A stretch of 64,000 bases of DNA from Ascaris suum (lineage: Eukaryota > Nematoda > Chromadorea > Rhabditida > Ascarididae). Positions within the stretch are counted from its first letter, which is position 1. Every line of letters begins with the position of its first letter. Positions 1 through 18,153 of the stretch are shown piece after piece. The notes below the pieces were generated by a model. It was given only the letters and a program-made list of their open reading frames with translations. It was not told where the DNA came from and made no database searches. The stretch is from contig CM024181.1 of the NCBI GenBank assembly GCA_013433145.1, forward strand, positions 4,836,001 to 4,900,000, given 5' to 3'. The position numbers and the translations under genes are program-made.

Positions 1-2301
1 AGTTCGTTGATGCAGTGCAAAAAACAACACAGCGGAAATCATAAGTGCGATTAAAAAAACGGTAAGCAGGCAGACAGCACGACTCAAACAATACAAATTT
101 CTCAGAAAGGAAGCTAAATCATACCTGAATAACGGGTCGACACTTCGCAAAAAATGATCGCTGAGTGCACCTTCATATTTCCTATTTTTTATCAGCCAAT
201 ATTCTTTACGCCTCGGCTTATCACCATATCAGTTCAGCGGTGCAATTTTGCACCATTAACCATCGACAATTCACCAAGGCAAATCATCTGGCTGGTAAAA
301 GATGCAGCACTTGTATAAGTGTTTAACAAATCTCCCTATAGGTTGTGAGGGTGTAAATTTATGCTTAACAAGATGAGTGGTAAATTGCTACACTCTACGT
401 TCCGGTATAGCCCCAAAGTACGTCATAATGGGCCAATCCACAAATGTTTGATGCCATCAAACTTTAGAAATTGGGGCTTCGCAGCATATCGATACATGAT
501 GTAGTGTTCGTAAAAAATGAAATCACGGTAGATAAGCTCACACCATAAAACAAAGTATTTACTCACAAGCAAAGCCACAAACGAACGATTCCGATTGAAG
601 GCAACGCATCGGCGATTTCTGCTGCGAATCCTATCGTCCCTTTCATTTTCATATTTTTGGACTATCATAATAATTTCACAAAAATTCATAGTGCTAATAA
701 AGAGCGCCTCGTGAAAAAAAGCGATTTTACTTATTTCTTATAAATAAACTTTGTATCCCGCAGAAATATAATTGAGCCTATCAATATCACTAAAACTCTA
801 AACTTTGCATAATGCACTCTTCTTCTAAACTTAAGTCCAGCCCATGATAGTCAAACGCTGTGCGATGCTATCTTCGTAACAGTTGTTTCCATATCGTTTT
901 CTTGCGTGATGTCTTGCGTCATATTGTCGACAATATATACCTATATTCTGTCTACTTGGAACGAGCAATTGTCGGACCATTGGCAATATATGGCTATATT
1001 TTGTCTATTTTACGATCACATCCCCCTAACAAGACCACCTAGAATAAAAGCAACTCCACTCGCGATTTTTTTTAACTAAATAAATTGCTTTCTTCATATA
1101 TTGTGGAAAAAAATCAACATCCTAACCAACATCGCCTAATACTATCACGTTAGTCGATTCAACGCAAAGAAGCTCAAAAGTGCGAACTGATTAGCCGCGA
1201 AGTGTGACCTCATTCCATGAGACCTGAACGTCTTGAAGTTCAGAGATTCCCTCAGCGATGCACTCTTATCGCAAAAGAATTTCAACTATGCAGGAGAATA
1301 GAAATTCAATTCAACAAGCGCGTTCAAGGCCACACTCAATGATTGCAAAATTGACAACAATTATCTGTGCCACTTTCATATACAATGAACAACAACATGC
1401 GTTTTGAGGCGTTTCTTAAGAATAAACTTGTGAAGTGTTGACGTAAGTGAATGCAAGAAATACTACCCCCCCCCCCCTCTCCCTATTTTTCAATCAACAG
1501 CAGAATAATTAAATCAGTTAACTCTCATATGTGGACATTCCAGTAAAATACCCCCCTAAGAGTGGACGTATCCAGTGTCATTTTCAACGTGTATAGGATA
1601 AGTTACAATTAATGGCGCAAAATTTCCGCGATAAAAACGATTCGACGCCTTAGGTTGGAATGGCGATGCTCCAACGATTGCAAAAAAACGATGGCAATTG
1701 CATCGCCTTCACCTTACCGATTGGCATATGTTGCAGTTTGCAATACCTTCCCGATGTCACCCTTATCGATTTCAATGCACTTTGTTCATTTCACTGCGAT
1801 TATTTCAGCTATTCAACGCTTATTGAAACCTTTGAGGGTGGTCGAAGGAATTATCTGAAACAACTGAGCACTCGAGAAAGTTCATATCCCAATAGGCCCT
1901 TCATCATGTCCCCCTCCTCCCTTCCCAAAAAAGTACTCGTTGGATTTGAGGGAAAGGTGAGAAGGGCATGGGATATAGGGATTCATGCTGCATTTAAAAT
2001 GAAGGAGGAGGAGATTCAGGTTGAGCTATACGGCTTCTGGGAAGAAGTCAAACAATAAAGACCATTCTTGGTAGTGAGCATTTCGTTTAATAGTTTTAAT
2101 TGCTACTCATCAACTCTACGGAGTATTCTCGTTTCGAATTCCGGAATCCGGCTTACGCAGTCATGAAGGCAAATAATATGACTGTGGAATATTAAAAGAA
2201 AAAAAAAATTCACAATATTAAGCGTTGCAACAACAAATCGTTGCCAGTTTAGAGTGCTATAAAATAATAATTGGATCACTTTTTCCACGATTATGCATGG
2301 G
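1..2301. other. 5' flank, no supported gene
   Basis: AT-rich sequence without an exon chain I can support. The longest open frame (1660-2058, + strand, 132 codons) runs through pyrimidine-rich low-complexity DNA, has no recognisable domain and is not tied to splice sites. A run of 12 C lies at 1466-1477. The stretch probably holds distal promoter DNA of the PAN-domain gene starting at 2542. Confidence 0.5.
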
Positions 2302-2361
2302 TTATGCGCTTTTTGCATTTTTTCCACAATGCGCAGCACAGATTATGCGCTTTTTGCATTT
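2302..2361 (+). repeat. Duplicated 19-mer upstream of the PAN gene promoter
   Basis: The 19-mer TTATGCGCTTTTTGCATTT occurs exactly at 2302-2320 and 2343-2361, with start-to-start spacing of 41 bp (about four helical turns). It ends about 120 bp upstream of the TATA box at 2481. An exact repeat at this position suggests a paired regulatory element. No bound factor can be named from the sequence. Confidence 0.6.
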
Positions 2362-2480
2362 CCCTTCAATCACAAAGAGACTAAAAACAGTGCGTGTGTG
2401 TATGTGTGTCTATCTATCCATATCTATTGGTTGGTTGTGACGTATTCGTCTTGGGAGGCGGATCGCGACGAATGTTCACG

Positions 2481-2489
2481 TATAAAAGG
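2481..2489 (+). promoter_or_regulatory. TATA box of the PAN-domain gene
   Basis: TATAAAAGG in a TATA-like context lies 53 bp before the end of the 5' leader and the ATG at 2542. An inverted CCAAT (ATTGG, near 2424) and a CRE-like TGACGTAT (near 2438) sit just upstream. Order and spacing fit a pol II core promoter with the start site near 2510. Conventional transcription rather than trans-splicing is inferred for this leader. Confidence 0.6.
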
Positions 2490-2541
2490 ACACGCCCAAG
2501 CATCGACAAGACCCGTCTTGTGTTTGTGTTGGTGAACGAAC

Positions 2542-4742
2542 ATGGGCATCATTCAGCATGAACATTCGGTTATTGCTACTTTCATTGCTTCTATAGTACT
2601 GATAGCTCGTGTCGATTCAACCACTGAATGGTTCGGCGACCTCAGAGCACATATGAATCCACCTCGATCGCCGGCTTTTTCCGATATTATCTACGACGAA
2701 ATCGGTATGCTTCCTAGCAAGTAACTACTTCCTGATATCCCTGTGATAACCAGTAAGTGCCGACTTTTTAAATCCTCAAATTAACTGCAGAATTAATTCA
2801 TCATCTCAAAACCAAAATATTCTCATATCTGAACGATTCACTATTCGTTGGCAAACGCAATGGGAATATTTGCAGATAAAACAACGATACATAAACCCAT
2901 TCATTTACAGTCAGATGGATATACTGTGGGATGAAAGGATTGAAGGTCGTTGGGTAATACCGGTGTTAGAAAGAAATAAGCTTGACTGTAAGATCGGCAT
3001 AGTGAAATTAACTAGTTTCGCTGATTGCATTCCTTGCAGTAAAGAACTATAAAGTCACTACAAAATTACTGCAATATTGCAATTGCAACTAAAATACTGC
3101 AAATTGTTCAGAATGCCCAATGGGAATCGAAAGCGATGCCATTCCCGATTATGTATATTTTGGACCGATGGTCGCAACAATGAGTGTATCGAAGCATGCC
3201 GATTGTCTTAACCACTGCATCCAGAATCCAAGATGCATCGCCGTTAACTTCTTTGAGCCGATGACATTTCAGGTTATTGCCGTAGACACTATCCCTCTTC
3301 CCCATCCGAAACCCCTCACTCTCCCCCCTCCCCCAATAAACCACCTCCCATCCCCGCTGATTATTGCACTCTTCGCTCCTATCTTTTCTTTCCTTACTAA
3401 CCAATATTTTAACGCCATTATGACCAGTAGTTAAATAATGCCGCAGCTCAAGAACTATACTATCATATTTGATCAGTATTCTCCTATTTATTTTGGAACC
3501 ATTATGTTATATAATTAAATAGAATATGAAGTGACCACAAATATTTTGGCAATTATACTGAATAAACAAAACAACACTACTTACTAATAACATAAACTTT
3601 TTGTTGAATAATATTAAAGCTAATATAACTCATCACTTAGTATTATAAACCAAACTACTAAATTCATTACGCGAATAAACTGTTTATAACTTATGAGAAG
3701 TGAACATATATATTTATCCAAAATCCGATGAATGCTTCCATTACAAGCAAATATTACCTAATCATATTGCATCAGTTTCTTCATTAAACAAAAAATTCTA
3801 TTTTCGTTTTAATTCGCATACCAATTTATAACCTCACAAGGGAAACCTTAATCAGTTTCAGTTACAGCAAAAAGAGAAAGGAAGAGAGAGGGAGGTATGG
3901 TAGAAAGAGAAACGAAAGGATGCTTTCGATGTGTCTCTAATAAAAAAAATCTTTTTTTTTTTGAAGGAGAGAGGGTTTTGTGAACTTCTATCTGAAAATC
4001 AACTCGACAACCCTCGTCTGATGCGACCGTTTAAACAAGCCGTCTACTACGAGAATATCAAATGCCGTCTCGATGATGACACACAACAAAATGAACTTAA
4101 AATTCGACCAGGTGCGTTTCGCTGTTTTTAGTTTCTTTTACAAGAAGAATTTATTCATCACTCATCAGTGTAACGTTCCCAACCACTCCCACTCTCCACT
4201 GCAAGTTCCCCATGCACTCTCATCCCCATCTCCCGTATCCTCGCCCTTCCCCCACAGCACTGCCCAATGCTCTTTAAGAGACATTTATGCCGATGGGGAG
4301 CCAAAACAAACTATGTCTTCAATAATTCAAAAAAAAAAAAACAACTTAAATAATTCCTTTAAAATGTGCTTCCATAAAAATTAATAATTATTGTTGTATT
4401 TATATAAACACACTGAAATTTTCTTGATTAATTACCTCGTCGTCTTTCTGCGATATTTGTAAGCAAACTTATAATAATTAAAAAAACATACAGACAACCA
4501 AAAAACAGAATCAAATGTGGCAAACATGAGACTCTTCTCTTGAAAATTTCCAAAGATCTCTACTCACTGTTCGCTGTTCTGAAACGTGATTGCTTTACTG
4601 GTGAACTTGCGCATCTTTTCCATTCTCTTTCTTATAGTTTTTCTTTGACTCTGTCCTTCTTGTTGACCCCCCCCCCCCCCTCCCCCATCCCGCCATATGA
4701 AAAATAGTAAATGCTTAACAGTAATTCACTACAAAACGCCTA

Positions 4743-4835
<93 letters not shown>

Positions 4836-7800
4836 CAGTGACTATTAAAAGAATTAAAGAAACTTCAAAGACGTTTACTCGCTGCTTAGTTCTCAGGCAA
4901 CCAGCACGCCGAAGGGGAAATATCAGCGGGGGGAGGGGGAGAGGAGAGGGAGGGGAGTTTTATTTTGAACATGCTAAAGGAATACATCAGCATAGCTCGA
5001 ATGCAACTGCTAAGTGCAATGCAATGTGTTTGTACACCCTCGGTTGACTGGCAATGTTCCAAATATCCTGTCAAAAATTCCCCTTAAATTTATCCCATAA
5101 TTACTTCGTATTACACTGACTGGCCTTTTAAAAATTTGAGTATGAGATGCGCTGAGAAATATGTAAATTTTCCTATCACCAACTTTCTTATTATTCACAA
5201 AAAATTATGCGTTTTCTAATGAGATGAGCTTGCAATTCTCAACTATTAGCAAAGCCTCAACAGTTTTGCATAATTCTTTACAATATAATTATTCGGTCAA
5301 TAATACTAAAAATATAAGTGCGTCATAGCTGTAAAAAATGCTCATTCAAGTTGGTAATGCAATTTAATGTTGCAAAGTATAAGAAATTGTTTTAAAAAAG
5401 ATGAAAGACTGCAATTTCATATATTTTTGCAACAAATTTCCTATATTTGCACGCTCAATTATCGTGAAACCGATCGATTGGCGTATGTTTTATGCAATTT
5501 TGAGGCGTAGATTTTATTTTTAATTGAATTATATGGGACTGGGAATTAATATGGGAACTAGTTCAATATGAGAATTAATTCTTGTGAAATTCAACCTCGT
5601 GGCGATTAATCACTGATTGCAAGCGGCAGCACTCAAACGACGAACTACTGCAAATGCTTTGCAAAAAATTTGCACATTTTAGCGAAAAAGGGATGAAAGA
5701 AAAATCACTGATCACGCCGAATAGTTCAATACTCACCACGGCCGCTCTCGCATTCAGCCAAGTTCTGAGATATTTCAAACCTTTTCATAGAAGTTTACTG
5801 CGGCAAATTATCTCGTAAAAATTGAAAATAGCTATTCCACTTTGCAAAAAAAAAAAAAAAATCAAAACAATTACTCCAGAAATTCTTAGTGATTATTCCA
5901 TATAAAAGTTCAACGTGCTATTGAACTAAAACGTCAGAAGCAAATAGGGCTATTGGAAATCAATGCTTTTCTCTAATTACGTCTCTTATTCGTCATTTCA
6001 CTAATTTATAAATGTAGTTTCTTTTTTAACTGCCGAAATTAATAAAGGAATTTTCTAATCCAAAAAAAAAACAATTAGAAATTTTTCATTCCAAACTTTT
6101 CAACTTTTCCGCTGCAAAAATTTTTAATCAATTATGAAAGAGGAAAATGCCAACGAAGCAAAACAAAAAACATTTATATTTATTATCGTTTCCATATGCG
6201 TACACCATTTCAGCATTAAACTAGCCGAAGTGATGGCGCATAACGAGTATTTATTAGCGAGAAATGACTATCAAAAAAGTGCATAATTGGCTCATTTAGA
6301 ATCACGATTTTCCACTGCATTTCACAATGATTCACAGCGTAAACGGGTTACAACCTCAACACATACCCCTCCTCAGCGACCAGTGCTATCGCTTATTTGC
6401 AACAGACGGGGAAGAGAAACGGGTGTAAGGGGAAGGGGGAGGGAGGGGAAAAGAGGAGGATGATGTAAGGGGAAGGAGGTGGAGGGGAGGACGGGCAAAC
6501 AGCACGCAAATTCTTGGCAGCGTAGTGAATCCAAGGATGAAAGATGTAAAGTCGATGGCACTGCAATAAAAACTTTCAGCTGGCCGATTGGTCAAAAACC
6601 TTCATTTTTCTAATCGAATTGATCTTTACTTCTGATCGATCAAGAATTTCTTTGCTTAAAAGCAGCCTCCCTCCTCCCCCCCCCCCCCCCACCCCCCTGG
6701 AAGTATTACTATTCATTTTCAGCTTAGTATTCTTTTATTTGACAAAAGATGACTAAGAAATAAAATACTCTCTAAAAGTCGCCTATTACTTTTAACTAAC
6801 AAAATGAGGCTATTCACTTTGCCCTTCTCTGATGATTTTCGCTTTTGCAACCTTTTTCTAACGGTTTCTTCATAAAATTTTACTTTCAATCTAGCACACT
6901 CACAACAAACTCCATTTCTTGTGGGGTTTTATTTTGCAACTCGCACGAGACACTGCTCTCTCCACTTCCTTCCACCCCCCCCCCCCTCTCCCTCAACTTA
7001 TGAACGAAAGGAACTTGCATCCTGTAATGAAAACGTGCCTCCTCTTCGATGTATTACGAGTGCCGCCAATTGCATTCTTTGTCCCTTTAGAAAGTAAAAC
7101 ACAAAAATATCTACCTTATCGTTACAACGATCAATTATCAGTTGTTATATATGTTCAATAATCAAATTTCTTATTGGGCTGATTTTAGCGAGTTTCAGTG
7201 GGAAAAGGCTCACGAATCCCGAGCGACCTCAAAGCGGTACTCAAGAAACTGTCAGCAAAAGTTCACGAATTCAACATGAGATTCCGGCACAAGCGTTGAG
7301 CACTAGCAACGACAACAGCACTAGCATATCATCGAGTATGATCACCTCGGTGACATCCCCGTCACGAATCATCATCAACAATCACTCACATTCCGGAATG
7401 CCTCTCAAGCAAGCATCACGTCCACCACTCCCACAAAGAAAAATATTTCGTTTGCATGTGCCGGACAGTAAGCAATTCTTATTGCGTCTTCGTGCCACTT
7501 CCTCATGTTGCAAAATTTTCCTTACGCCACTGAATATTCGTAGAAGACAAATTCGTTGAATTTGCTTCGATTATAGAACTTTGCAGATTCATTCAATGCT
7601 CTTTTAAGCATTCCATTTCGATGACAAATTATTTCCTATTTTCAATTTTTTTTTTTTTTTGAGAATTTCAGGATTCAGTAACTAAAAAAACGAAACCCAT
7701 CAAAAATATTTTATTCACTTTCAATCGTCGTCTCATAAACCTGTGTAAATGTTTTTTCGTCAAATGTATCTAAATTAGTATCTATGACTACCCGTGATGA

Positions 7801-9087
7801 AATATTTTCATTGAAAATCAAATGGCAGAAAAATTAGATGGAAATATTCATGAATGATTGCTGTATTCCGCACAGCGCATTACAGCAGGTAAAAAAAAGC
7901 ATTCAAAAAGATGTACATAGAACATATATGCATATTTTGCAGATTATATCGTAAAACCCTGACTCTAGATATCTCGAAAAATTTTGTAAAGCCTAAAAGC
8001 CCATGGGCTTATAAACAGGATTTTACGGTATATCCACGCAATGTATGTATGTACAAAGGTATACATGTGTAAATAGGAAACCCTCCAAGAATGGCACGAA
8101 GTCTGACCCAATTTTGGAGAGGAAACCATTCCAAATTGTATTATAAATGTATAATATATTTACATCGACTTGGTATTTATGTAAATTTTTGAAGGGAATT
8201 TTACCGAGCATCCAGCATCTAGCAAGCAACGTTCAAAGCAAAGAGATGGAGAGGGATGTTGGGAAAAGAAAAATAGAAAGAGCGTAACGTGTAATAATCA
8301 CACTCAACTGGTTTGTGTAGGTTTGTTACTGCATTAGCGGTGACCAATTGTTGCGAATGGCATCACGCATTTGCCGTTCACATACGAACGCTAAAGGGGT
8401 GCATGCTTCTCGTCTTTCCCTCCCCCTTTCCCCTCCTCTCCAAATTTATGAAATCAAAAATAGTATAGGTCCAAAATAGAATGATAATTGCTTAATAGTG
8501 CTCTTGTAGTCGCCGATATAAACTCCAAAAAAAAATTCTTTTTTCGACGAACGGAAAACAGTTCTTGGCAACATTTTGGGCCGTATCCGCAATCCATAAA
8601 ATTCTTCAGTTCCATTAAATCACAAAGAGAGCATTTAACTGATAATCAAGAATGTAATAAACGCTAATAGAGCTTACATGAAAATCCATCATAAAACTCA
8701 AAAATTAATTACATCTCATACTTTCGATGAGAGTGATAGTACAAATATTGACTCGAATTGTCAATATTTCTTTTTTTTAAAGCCGAACTTTCCATTATTT
8801 TCTCATCTTTATGTAAGAAATGCTGCTGTACGTAGATGTGGATGTGAGTAAAGGTGTTTGTATGTGGCGGCTGTCAGCAACAAGATCGCTCGCGAGCATC
8901 ATGAAAAGGTGCGTTGTGTTCGTTAACCTCTTTCATCTTGTTGTTGTTTCTACGCAGTTTTGCCACTTCTTTTGTCGACGTAACGTCGGAACCCGTTCTC
9001 CGTTTCAATCTCCGATATGCATCATGTCATCGCTCAACAACACCACGCACCTCACCTTTCATCGTTATTCACAACGTTGCAACTTAA
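2542..9087 (+). CDS. Secreted PAN/apple-domain protein, six exons
   Basis: Exons: 2542-2704, 3112-3272, 3967-4111, 7189-7467, 8878-8908 and 8958-9087 (TAA at 9085). Together they make 909 nt, 302 residues, with no stop and matching phase at every junction. Residues 1-26 look like a signal peptide, with a hydrophobic core around VIATFIASIVLIA. Exons 2 and 3 form one PAN/apple-like module with six cysteines: ECPM, DCLNHC, RCIAVNFF, GFCELL and ENIKC. PAN modules bind proteins or sugars and are usual in extracellular nematode proteins. Exon 4 encodes a Ser/Asn/Thr-rich, proline-containing linker, probably disordered and O-glycosylated. The short C-terminal exons add a basic, Thr/Ser-rich tail with one cysteine and no membrane segment. 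TATA and CRE-like sites lie upstream and a poly(A) signal at 9469. The acceptor of exon 3 is unusual (TTTTGAAG). Introns 3 (3.1 kb) and 4 (1.4 kb) could hide further exons. I do not recognise an orthologue. Confidence 0.8.
4746..4834. repeat. (TA)n microsatellite, 89 bp
   Basis: Uninterrupted TA dinucleotide array in intron 3 of the PAN-domain gene. It lies about 65 bp after a run of 14 C at 4667-4680. Open frames across it (poly Ile-Tyr) are artefacts. Confidence 0.97.
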
Positions 9088-9468
9088 CTGCTATTTGTTA
9101 TCGAACATAATACATGCATTCTGATTAATATTTTCAAGAAACATGTTCTCCTATCCACCGCTAAACAGGTTCAAATCTTATAGATTTACCTCACGTCTAT
9201 ATCAGTTTCTTTTTGCGAAAAAGAAGAAACTAACGGGAGAATGGAGGTGGGGATAAGCGGGGAGGAATTAGAGTTTATTTAAGGTAACGACGATGAAAAG
9301 CCCAAATGCTTAAGACCCAACAGATGAGTATTTTACGAAAGCAGCTTCTCCATAGCACACTGAAGAAAATCAAAATCCACGCGTCACAAATCTCCATAAA
9401 TCTTCCCCACATTATTTTTTTGTCGAATATCTTTCATCTTCCTCTTATTCTCTTTCCGCGGCATAACT

Positions 9469-9474
9469 AATAAA
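9469..9474 (+). terminator. Candidate poly(A) signal of the PAN gene
   Basis: AATAAA, about 380 nt after the TAA at 9085-9087, is the first canonical signal I see downstream. The 3' UTR length is long but possible. The use of this site is inferred. Confidence 0.4.
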
Positions 9475-10626
9475 GTCCCTGAATACTTTTTTTAATATAT
9501 ATTCAAATGTCGTCCACTGAAAAAAAAAAAACGTTTAAAATTTTCAATGAAAAAAATTCGCACCATAAAAATTGAATAAATTTTCGGAGATTTTTTTTAA
9601 ATGATATTATTTCTATTTGTTATAATTCATTTCGCTTAATGAATAAAAATAATATATGAGAACGTTTCGATGTCAATCTGTTCGCATATAAATACGAAAA
9701 AATTGAGTAATATTGCAGCTGTCAACAGCCGAGAAAACCTCATAAAATACAAATGAATACTCACAAAAATGAACGCTTCCACGACAAAAGAAAAAAAAGC
9801 TGCTCACTCATATTTTAGTTTTTTTATTCAGAGAGAAATGAAGAAAGAAATTCCTTTAAGAAATCATAAAATTATATTTCAATTTATCAACATACTTTCG
9901 AAAATTTTAATACCGCCCTCAAATCTCCCTCAAAAATATATCACATAATACTGATGGCAAAGATCAATTGAACTTCCAATTTCTATCCTATTTTTGGCTC
10001 TCTCTTTCAGAATTATATATCAGTTTGAAAGGTAACGAAGTTTATGGTGTGCAAAAAAAAAGTGTACAATTAAACGAAATGAATACTCAGCAAATAGGCA
10101 TCCAAAATTGGCCACAATAATAGAACGGAATGCAAGACGAAGGGCGACGACGATCAAATTGTCACCTCAAAGAAATGCAATCATATTCCAACCAATTCAC
10201 TAGCAATTATTTCAACAATTATTACAAACTAGTATTATACTTAACACCTTATACAATTATATTCATCGTCTGTCATATCATATTTCTACGCTTCACTCTT
10301 TCTACTCATCTCTCATTTAATTCTTTATGAGTAAACAAATTAAAAAAATATGATGCATTATGCAAAAAGAAGCACTCTTACAATAATAGAAAACAAAAAC
10401 CCTTTTTAGTGATTAACTCATAAGGCAATTTTAACAGCTCCAAACAATACGGCGGTAAAAATTTTGCTTAAAAAAAGTGATTTAGCCATCAAATTAGTTC
10501 CGCGTACGTTTCTCAACGTACTACTTTTACTATTAACAATTAAAAAAAAGTCGTTAATTTTAATTTAGTGATGGCGGAAAGAAGAACACGCGAGCGATAT
10601 GGGTTTTCACTTCGAATCCATTTGGA

Positions 10627-10730
10627 AGAACACCTTTCAAGTTGAAGTTTAAAGACTGAGTAATTTAGTTTAAAGTTTAAAGAGTTTAAAGTTTTTAAAA
10701 AAAGTTTAAAGACTAAAACTGAGTAATTCC
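10627..10730. repeat. Degenerate AGTTTAAAG repeat cluster
   Basis: At least six copies of the 9-mer AGTTTAAAG or close variants lie in about 100 bp. The larger unit AGTTTAAAGACTGAGTAATT at the left recurs at the right with an insertion of six bases (AAAACT region). It looks like slippage within a decaying tandem repeat. Confidence 0.6.
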
Positions 10731-11384
10731 CTCATTGAGTCAACACCTCGAATGATCTTATTTTATTATGCTCATTAAAAATTTCTCCTCGTTCTCTCGG
10801 AGTTCATATTCTTTCAAAGCAAAACCCTTCATTTGCATTATCGAAGACTGCACACATTCCCATCTCTTACGGTCTGCCTCCTCTTCAAGAACTGCGAATA
10901 TGTTAAAGAATATTCGGTTGTATGAGTGATATAATCAGAAAAAAACAATACAAATTAAAATTAAAATTAAATTAAAAAACTAAGCAGAAAATAAAAATAA
11001 AAAGACGTTGGCATTATTATTTTCTATAAACGCGACGACCTTAACCCGCTAAGTGCTACATTTGTATCTAAGAGTGCACTCGCTTAACTGTGCGGTATAT
11101 GTCACTCTCCCATCTCTCTTTTCAAAAGAACAAATTTCATTACGATTTTCCCACACCGAAAAAAGACACTGCTAAAAGCCTTTAAAACAATAAGATGCTA
11201 CCGAATTATTTTATCGTCACTAATATAGTAAACGTTGGCTACGAATAACTTCCCACAATAAATAAATAAGCTGCATTTAACGTAACTAAAATAGACAACA
11301 ATAAATAAAACATTTGCCGCAATAATCGAAGCTAATTACCACAATAGCTCTTCCATAAATTGTTACAGACTGTGACGATATTTG

Positions 11385-11385
<1 letters not shown>

Positions 11386-11467
<82 letters not shown>
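11386..11467. repeat. (TA)n microsatellite, 82 bp
   Basis: Perfect TA array in the convergent intergenic space, with no gene overlapping it. Confidence 0.97.
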
Positions 11468-11471
<4 letters not shown>

Positions 11472-12053
11472 AAGTGAATGAAAAGAGACGCACCATAAGA
11501 CAATGATTATAAGCCCACCCCCTTCCCCCTCCACACAAAACGTAAACCCCTTTTCTATTCGACTAAACGTTACTTTAAAAAGAATCTAAGAAATTCTATA
11601 CGTTCATTTTGCTTATAAGAGATATAAATTTCCTATCAATCTTCACTCTCCCAATTCCTTTCCGTCCAACCAAGAACAGCACTGATAAAAACTTCATCGT
11701 CGACCATAATCCTGGATAAAAAATCCGTTGAGATTACCACATCCCCCCCCCCAGCAAAAAATCGAAATTTGTAAACTTGGAGATGTATAAAATAAGTTTT
11801 AAGGCCAGAAGAATATAAAATTCAATTAGTTGACTCGCAAGCAAATGTAATAAATATATGGAAAAATAAGCAGCTGCAGAAAGGATGCAAATTCATTTAA
11901 AAACGAAGGTTCACCTTCATTTACTTATACCTTAAATAAAAGTAGCCAGTAATATAAGCAGTAAACAATGTGTGCAATTGGCGTCGCTTTCTACCCTTAC
12001 TGCATTTACACTCACTGTTCTGTTTCAAACATAACACAAAACACAACGTGAGA

Positions 12054-18013
<5,960 letters not shown>

Positions 18014-18153
18014 AATATACCTGTCGTGATTATTCACTTATTACGTGATAAAATGCAAAAAAGAAATCCATCGGATGAAGGATTCTATAAAAAGAGTGGA
18101 ATCATCGACATGTGCAGCTATTAAATGCCTGGACGTTTGTACTATGGTTATAC

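Larger units (their letters stand above)
9475..12053. other. Space between convergent genes
   Basis: AT-rich DNA between the 3' ends of the PAN gene (+) and the CWF19L2-like gene (-). One minus-strand stretch looks like an exon: 10891-10758 follows an acceptor (ATTCGCAG) and reads 44 codons to a TAA. It begins LEEEADRKRWECVQ and is charged and helix-prone. Its phase does not join the last CWF19L2-like exon I found, so I leave it unassigned. The rest shows homopolymers, degenerate repeats and a TA array. Confidence 0.4.

Noticed and set aside
1660..2058. 132-codon + strand ATG frame
   Set aside because: No domain and no splice or promoter context, and it includes CCTCC/GGAGG low-complexity stretches. 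Frames of 90-100 codons occur by chance many times in this window.
9140..9200. tRNA-like B box (GGTTCAAATCT)
   Set aside because: No A box at the right distance and no cloverleaf can be drawn.
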